From positions 1-6,736 of the forward strand of contig CAJJOO010000081.1 of NCBI GenBank assembly GCA_905193395.1: 6,736 bases of DNA. The letters run 5' to 3'. Positions within the stretch are counted from its first letter, which is position 1, and the number at the start of each line of letters is the position of its first letter. The position numbers and the translations under genes were made by a program. The stretch is from an uncultured Porphyromonadaceae bacterium (GTDB lineage Bacteria > Bacteroidota > Bacteroidia > Bacteroidales > Muribaculaceae). This document shows positions 5,323-6,736 of this stretch, one piece after another. The notes below the pieces were generated by a model, which saw only the letters and a program-made list of their open reading frames with translations, made no database searches and was not told the origin of the DNA.

Positions 5323-6736
5323 ATGAAAAAACACAAGATACTGGGCCTGGCCCTCCTGCTGCTTGCCGGCGCCGTTCCCGCTTCCGGCGCCCGTCCGTCC
5401 ATATTGTCAATCCGCGACAGCCTCCACAATGTCCCGATTGTGTATCCTGAAAGTTTCGAGACCGACGTCAATAGGATGAAAGAGAACTGGTACCTGCGCA
5501 ACTATGCCGATTTCGACCGCGAGGCCGACAGCCGCCAGTCGGTGACCGTGACCGACGAGGACCTGATAAGCCGCCTGGGTACGCTGCCCACGGTGATTGA
5601 GATGCCCTTCAACTCGGTGGTACGCAATTATATCGACATGTACGCCAACCGCCGCAAGCAACTGGTGGAGAACATGCTCGGCATGAGCCTGTATTATATG
5701 CCCATTTTCGAGCAGGCCCTGGACCGCTACGGCATGCCGCTGGAACTCAAATACCTGCCCGTGATTGAAAGCGCGCTGAACCCCGACGCCGTCTCGCGCG
5801 CAGGCGCCACGGGCTTGTGGCAGTTCATGATGGCCACGGCCACCGGCGAGGGCCTCGAGGTCAATTCGCTGGTTGACCAGCGCCGCGACCCATACACATC
5901 GTCCGATGCCGCCGCCCGCTATCTGAAAAAACTTTATGATATCTTCGGCGACTGGTCGCTGGCCATAGCCGCTTACAACTGCGGTCCCGGCAATGTGAAC
6001 AAAGCCATGCGCCGTGCCGGTACGTCGGCCAAGGATTTCTGGGCCATCTACCCCTATCTTCCCTCGGAAACCCGCGGTTACGTGCCCGCGTTCATCGCCG
6101 CAAACTATATAATGAACTTCTACGACAAGCATAATATATCGCCGGCTCTGGCCCGCAAACCGATTCTGACCGATACGGTCCACGTGGCCAAGCGTGTGCA
6201 TTTCCAGCAGATCAGCGATGTGCTGGGCATCCCGATGGACGAACTGCGCGTGCTGAATCCGCAGTACCGCACCGACCTGATTCCCGGTGACATCCGTCCT
6301 TACGCACTTGTGCTTCCCTCGCTTCAGGTCTATGCCTATGTGGCCAACGAGGACTCGATTGTCAACCATAACGCCGAACTCTATGCCCGCCGCGGTGTGG
6401 TGGAACCCGCCACAATCTCGAATTCCGGTTCCGATTCCCGCGGAGAGTATGTCGACGAACTGGTGGTGAAATATCACACCGTGAAGCGTGGCGAGTCCCT
6501 GGCCAAAATCGCGCGTAAATATGGCGTGACCGTGGCTTCGATACGCAAGGCCAACCATATCGGCAACCGTGTGCGGCGCGGCCAGAAACTACGCATCAAC
6601 ACCTACCGCCGCACTTATGTAACAACTCCGCAGACAACTACGGCACCCGCCGACACCACAATCACTACGCCGCAGGTTCCGGCCGTTCCGACCGATACCA
6701 CCGCCACAACGACACCCGCGCCTGTCGATTCCACCG
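5323..6736 (+). CDS. MltD-like lytic transglycosylase with LysM domain (3' end outside window)
   Basis: Membrane-exported enzyme that cleaves the MurNAc-GlcNAc glycan bond of peptidoglycan, forming 1,6-anhydro ends. 471 codons are present and the frame is still open at the window edge. A signal peptide occupies about 1-22 (KKHK, then LGLALLLLAGAVPASGA). The SLT domain spans about 125-265: catalytic Glu149 in LPVIESALNPDAVS, then AGATGLWQFM (160-169), AAYNCGPGNV (216-225) and the late-domain motif ETRGYVP (249-255). A divergent LysM-like module may lie at about 285-333; a clear LysM follows at 384-426 (YHTVKRGESLAKIARKYGVT...RRGQKLRI). After that comes a Thr/Pro-rich tail of unknown extent. 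The ATG at 5323 gives the only good signal peptide. It follows the DUF5683 gene by 45 bp with no promoter word, so it is probably the fourth operon gene. Confidence 0.94.
   Translation, partial: MKKHKILGLALLLLAGAVPASGARPSILSIRDSLHNVPIVYPESFETDVNRMKENWYLRNYADFDREADSRQSVTVTDEDLISRLGTLPTVIEMPFNSVVRNYIDMYANRRKQLVENMLGMSLYYMPIFEQALDRYGMPLELKYLPVIESALNPDAVSRAGATGLWQFMMATATGEGLEVNSLVDQRRDPYTSSDAAARYLKKLYDIFGDWSLAIAAYNCGPGNVNKAMRRAGTSAKDFWAIYPYLPSETRGYVPAFIAANYIMNFYDKHNISPALARKPILTDTVHVAKRVHFQQISDVLGIPMDELRVLNPQYRTDLIPGDIRPYALVLPSLQVYAYVANEDSIVNHNAELYARRGVVEPATISNSGSDSRGEYVDELVVKYHTVKRGESLAKIARKYGVTVASIRKANHIGNRVRRGQKLRINTYRRTYVTTPQTTTAPADTTITTPQVPAVPTDTTATTTPAPVDST

Noticed and set aside
5407..6558. 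383-codon open frame on the minus strand
   Set aside because: It is antisense to the clearly real MltD-like gene, is rich in His/Gly/Val with no recognisable domain, and is explained by the GC-rich codon use of the plus-strand gene.

Overview
The window looks like a high-GC member of the Bacteroidales, most plausibly family Muribaculaceae; this rests on gene content and style, not on a database search. Three things point there. The gene set is typical of the phylum: a short M23 peptidase paired with a small MerR protein, and parA-parB followed by a DUF5683 protein and an MltD-like LysM transglycosylase. The one sizeable intergenic region carries phylum-type promoter words (TAnnTTTG at -7, TTTG at -33) and an A-rich leader. 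No Shine-Dalgarno sequence is evident at the start codons examined.

Layout. (1) 27-1342, plus strand: a membrane-anchored M23/LytM endopeptidase with a complete active site, then 5 nt later a 112-residue MerR-type DNA-binding protein. (2) 1344-2668, minus strand: surE (nucleotidase), coupled through an ATGA overlap to a short AlkD-like/HEAT-repeat protein; this pair converges on the MerR gene with one base between the stop codons. (3) 2669-2839: a 171-bp AT-rich divergent promoter region, the only real intergenic space. It holds a likely surE -7 box, a likely parA promoter, and a 13-bp inverted repeat (12 of 13 positions matching) whose arms resemble separated halves of the parS centromere site. 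(4) 2840-6736, plus strand: parA, parB, a DUF5683 membrane protein and an MltD-like lytic transglycosylase cut by the window edge, closely spaced as one operon. No stretch over 300 bases lacks a gene. I see no tRNA, rRNA, insertion sequence or CRISPR array.

How the genes fit together. The long operon places chromosome partitioning (ParA ATPase, ParB CTPase/parS clamp) beside envelope proteins (DUF5683, MltD), and the first gene is another peptidoglycan hydrolase, so the theme is chromosome segregation and cell-wall remodelling plus nucleotide and DNA housekeeping. This is mostly conserved core genome, not an accessory island. The two observations most worth checking are the DUF5683 gene, which is frameshifted by what looks like a 13-bp deletion in its most conserved motif, and the parS-like split inverted repeat between surE and parA.
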